From the NCBI GenBank assembly GCA_012295275.1, contig CM022665.1, positions 48,605,064 through 48,669,063 on the forward strand: a DNA stretch of 64,000 bases, read 5' to 3'. Positions 59,655-64,000 of the stretch are shown here, piece by piece. Source of the stretch: Chrysomallon squamiferum. Its lineage: Eukaryota > Mollusca > Gastropoda > Neomphalida > Peltospiridae. Below the pieces are notes generated by a model, which was not told the origin of the DNA, did no database searches, and saw only the letters and a program-made list of their open reading frames with translations. Within the stretch, counting starts at the first letter, position 1; the number at the start of each line of letters is the position of its first letter. Made by a program: the position numbers and the translations under genes.

Positions 59655-60858
59655 ATGAGTGAAAAGAAAGAACAACAGAATAGCGATAATGAAAATAAAA
59701 ACAAGGAAGAAGAGCTTATACCACATGTACTAAAACTATCCATTAAATAAGGCGTATAAATCTATATTTGATTCGGAAATATATAGTTTCTTAGAATGTA
59801 TGGCAATATAATGTATATTCGCGGTATGCATTTTTCCGTGTTAAGATTATGCAAAAACATTTGACTTTTTCGAAGTGATAACTTTTAAAGCAGTAAAATT
59901 TCTAAGTGAACATGTCATAATTCAATTAATTGTGATAGTGTAACTGTATTACGTTTTAAAAATGCTCCTTCTCCTTCAGGGCATCATGTTAAACATAAAA
60001 TTATTAAGTTTTCAGTCTTGTTCATCTTTTGTTATTTTTTAATTTTAAGGTCCAGTCGGCTAATAAATGGGAAACAGCTGATTTGGGAGAAACTGAAAGA
60101 AAAAGCAAATTTCTGAGATTAATGGGAGCAGCAAAGGTATTGGATCCAGTATTGAATATAAGTTTAGACGGAAGAGAACACAAAATAGAAACAAATTTAA
60201 CAGAATGAAAATAAATATTTATTTTATTCTTTAGAGCCCCATTACATATTGTTACCTCTTAAACTGGTTTTCAAAAAAAGTTTTTCTTTTTGTTGCAATA
60301 ATAATGTATTTCCAAGAGTTTCATGTAAATGATGTTTTTATAGTAAGTCTGATAATTATATGATATGTATAAAGATTTTAAAAACTTTTATAAGTTATTT
60401 TAAGCACCGAATATTAAAATAATCTAGTCTCATATGTTTTGTTCTAAAATTATTTGTCTTACATTTTTACATTTCCAGAAGGAACATCATGGGAAATTTG
60501 TTATTGGTGACCAGAAACCAAATGAAGAAAGGAAATGTAAGGCAACATTTATTAAAATTTCATTTATTTTTTATTTTATTAAAGTGTACCTTATATAGTT
60601 AAAAAAAAAAAGAAACCTGCTTTAATATAGATATTTCATATTTTTAATTGTTTTTAATTTATTTATTATTATTTTCATTTTTAATTTGTTTTTTGACACA
60701 TCTTAACTTCTCTTATAATTTTCACCAAAGCAAAATTTCATAAAAAATAATAGAAAGAATTACTTTGTTTTGTTAATAAATTTAATTTTTTTAATTTTTA
60801 TATATGTGTGTATGTGTTTATAGATTTAAATATAAATATATGTGTGTGTGTGTGTATG

Positions 60859-60891
<33 letters not shown>

Positions 60892-61238
60892 CAGTAACGG
60901 ATGAACATCGACTAACAGAAGATCTTGAAGTGCAGTTTGTTCAAGGACTGGAACATCAGCGGATTGGTGGTCGCCGGGGACACATCGGCCTCGGTTACCA
61001 CAACGCATCTAAAGACAGCCAGGAGAAACAAGACTCCACGGAGACCAAAACGGAGGAAACGTCAGAAGAAAATGTGCAGGAAACATCCGAAAGTAAGAAA
61101 GAAGAAGAAGAAACCGATGAGAAAAATAGTAAAACTGTTGATGTGGAGGAAAAGAAAGATGAAAGAAAAGATAATGACGAGTTGGGACCTTCGTCTGCAA
61201 AAAAATATAAAATGGCTTTTGTGAAAGCGAGTTCGTGA
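59655..61238 (+). CDS. SMAP: Small acidic protein (SMAP/C11orf58 family), 4 coding exons
   Basis: Coding exons 59655-59726, 60050-60136, 60479-60536 and 60895-61238 encode 186 residues (human protein 183) without frameshifts. Recognised by the core WETADLGETERKSKFLRLMG and AAKKEHHGKFVIGD (human [21 protein letters not shown]-type core), by RIGGRRGHIGLGY and by the C-terminal KKYKMAFVKASS (human NYKMMFVKSS). Between these lies a Glu/Lys-rich, low-complexity acidic stretch (about residues 110-170). The family is conserved in animals but its molecular function is poorly known, so none is assigned here. It shares a divergent promoter with RPL36A. Confidence 0.93.
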
Positions 61239-64000
61239 CGCAGACTGTTGTTTTACGTGGGAAATATCTTCACCACATTCAGCAAAAGAATTTTAAAAAA
61301 TATACAAAAATGGAAGTCTTCTCAGAATGATTCCAGAAATGAATTACTGAAAATATTCTATGAGTTTGTTTATTTACAGAAAATGTGTTAATTGTAAGAA
61401 GTAATTTAAGCAAATGTGCTACATCTGGTAAAAGATTCACTTGAGAAAACGTGCTGATTTTCGGAACTGCTTTTATTACATTTCTGGACATGTTACTTAA
61501 GATTTTGTGATCATCTTAGTGAAAATTTAGTTGATACTACTGTTAGTTCATTGGTGTGTGTATGAGTGAAACATCAGTGTATTAGGCAAAATTCTAAAAT
61601 AATGAACTGAATTAGATTCTATGTTAGACAAAACCACATTCACTTGATCATATTAAAACAGTGTTCAAATTTAAAATGTTACTTTGTCTTTAAAGGTTTT
61701 AATCCAGTGTAGACAAGTGACTTTTTTTTCATGAGTGTGTGGTTGTCATTAAAAACATTATAATTCATTCATTATTCATGACTTTATTATTTTTTCTTTC
61801 CCCACTCAGCTTTCATTTAGCTGTGTTGATTATTTTCATCCAAGCTGTTTCTAAAGATCTATTATTTCTTTTGAAATGATGTAAAATCTGTATTTGGTAC
61901 ACATAACAAAAGAAATCAGTCTGTCAAGTTTATTGAATTCAGAAAACAAATTTAAATATTACATTAAAATATGGTTTGATGATATGAAAAAGTAAAACAA
62001 GGACGGAAATATTATTTTTTGTAACAAATTTACAATACTGAAATAAATATAAATATTTATGCATAGGAGTAATTTAATATTTCACAAACCAGAAATTACA
62101 AAATAAATGGACAATTCATTAAGATAATGATATTAAATATTTCTAGTATACACATGTAGGTAATTCTACATCACCCAAAGAATTTATTATGTACTGTTTT
62201 TAACAAATGAACAAAACATTTAATGGATAAATTAATGGATTTTCTTTTTTCTTTTTTAGTATGGTATTGTGTGACATTTTCTTTTTGAAACAGTTCTGTT
62301 ACGTACATTTATTTATTTTATTCACAGAATTAATTTTAGACTGAAGGAAATTAATGGATGTAAAAAATCAGAAACATGTTACATAAATTCCTTCTCGGCA
62401 AGTCTTACTGTCTGGCAGTATTTTTTTAAAATTAATTGATGGCTGTACATATTGTGGAATGGAAGTAAACTATAAATTACAAACTGACAACTCAATCCAG
62501 TTATCATTTATTATCAGTGGGATCACAAGGACTTTTGTTTAAAAAAAAAAGATGAAAATCAGAAATCAAAAACTAAAAATTTTATAATTTGTATAAAACA
62601 TTTATTTATAAATATATATATATTTTGTTTTTTGATTTAAATATGTGAATTTATTTTATAATTTGATCAGATAACAATAAACATGATGTTAATATTGTTA
62701 ATTAAAACATGAAGTTATCCCATTATAATACAGCTACTACTGTTTAGTGTAAATAAAGTGCTTTACATAATAAGGTACTTTTGATCATGAAAAAAAAGTT
62801 TTTGATTTTTCTTCTTTTTCTTTCTACCATTATTTCATTTATTTACTTGTTTTTATTATATTTTTATTTATTAATTTATTTATTTATTTATTTATTTATT
62901 TAATTATTTTTCACAATTTAGAAAATGTCACTTTCAGGTATGTCAACAGGAAAAAAGAAAATGCAAGAACCACATAAGAGGCTTGACAATCTAATAATAA
63001 TACAAAAGTAATCTAAAAAAGGTTATTGTCTAAATTATCACATAAATCAGAAACAAGTTTATCTGCATAAGGATGGCATCCTTACAAAGAGAAAATGGCA
63101 GCAATATAATTAGCAAAATAGTTGAAATTATTTTCAAAATATCTGTAAGACAGAATGTTAATCTTTAACCAAGGATTATTTAGTTATTTGGAATGATTTG
63201 GCTAAGTGGAATGCATTATTTACGTTTAATACTGCATTACTAAAATGTTTACATTATAGATTTTTAATAATGTTTTACAAACTTAACACCTGATAAATTA
63301 ATCATAAAAAAAAAAAAAAAAAAAAAATACAGTTGATTGAACTTTGTACTAATACTATATTGAGATCAGCAGTACAAATTATTAGCAGTTGTCACTGGAA
63401 ATATAAATTACAGCAGATAAAGATTTATCACAGAAATCAAACTACATCAGTTTCTGATACCTTGAAACAGCATACAGAAAATACAATCTATGACATACTA
63501 AAGAAAACTGGTTTTGTTAATTAAAATGTGAGAAAATAAATTAATGGAAAGGAAAATGTCCTTTTCATATGATTTTACACAATTAACAAAATAATGTACT
63601 AAAACAAACATCACTGAATAAATTGTTAAAACATGAAAAGAAAGAAAAAACCTGCCATAGTCCAATATGTAAGCAGACAGAGTTAGGATCTGCTTTGAAC
63701 ACTGTAATTACCAAAATGTTCAGCAGCAGCTACACATTTACAAACACAAATTAAAGATCACAGATGCTAATTTTTATTATTAAATATTTAAATAAATAGA
63801 TCATTCACTATAAACAATAACAAATTAATTTTAAATAATGTGTGGTTTTAACGCAGGCATTTACATTGTGGTGTAAGACAAAAATAATTTCTTCAGAGAG
63901 TTAATAGAACCAGCTGCCATTTTCTTAATGTCAAACAGTTGGTTAACATAACAAACATTTATTCTGATTAGTTATTGTTCAGCAGCAAAGTAATAAAACA
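61239..64000. other. SMAP 3'UTR and downstream AT-rich sequence
   Basis: No gene is recognised. The first several hundred bases are presumably SMAP 3'UTR; ATTAAA at about 61749 is a weak polyadenylation candidate. Simple repeats include (TTTA)n at about 62870-62900 and a poly-A run at about 63307-63327. A 63-codon frame at 63333-63524 shows no similarity I recognise. Confidence 0.6.

Noticed and set aside
63333-63524. 63-codon frame at the right end
   Set aside because: No similarity recognised, AT-rich codon content like the surrounding non-coding DNA, and no splice signals indicating a gene.

Overview
The window is AT-rich, intron-dense nuclear DNA from a ciliated animal. It carries five recognisable protein-coding genes, all with GT-AG introns: a CTP synthase (CTPS, + strand, 7486-19282), the spindle-checkpoint kinase TTK/MPS1 (- strand, 38082-22283), the intraflagellar transport protein IFT88 (+ strand, 39849-55975), ribosomal protein eL42/RPL36A (- strand, 59565-57451) and a small acidic protein of the SMAP/C11orf58 family (+ strand, 59655-61238). 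IFT88 excludes plants and most fungi. Protein divergence and intron style suggest an invertebrate, possibly a mollusc or another lophotrochozoan, but the species cannot be read from the sequence.

Layout: 1-2940 is a satellite of 34-35 bp units with an internal 876-bp higher-order period. 2941-7469 is non-coding, with GA microsatellites, a possible CTPS promoter near 5330-5640 and a pogo/Tigger-like MITE at 6653-7209. CTPS and TTK lie tail to tail around 19.3-22.3 kb. TTK and IFT88 are head to head around a shared 5' region near 38.7-39.36 kb. 56.2-57.3 kb is intergenic. RPL36A and the SMAP gene diverge from one promoter, with start codons only 90 bp apart. 61.2-64 kb holds 3'UTR and anonymous AT-rich sequence.

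The most unusual property is recurrent. Many introns of CTPS, TTK and IFT88 contain minisatellites whose unit is a copy of the adjoining exon edge, splice site included. The clearest are IFT88 donors repeated 13 times at exactly 53 bp, six copies of the 3' half of an IFT88 exon at about 85 bp, and TTK exon-16 acceptors repeated many times. This creates rows of decoy splice sites beside the real ones. TTK also carries a tandem duplication of a three-exon block (exons 6-8 and 9-11, with identical phases) in its disordered linker.

Each of the three long genes contains one apparent coding frameshift (CTPS exon 13, TTK exon 16, IFT88 last exon). CTPS also lacks a conserved loop of about 20 residues in its glutaminase domain. 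Since all three are normally essential genes with otherwise well-preserved coding sequence, base-level or repeat-collapse assembly error is the simplest explanation, but it is not proven. The two short genes are intact.
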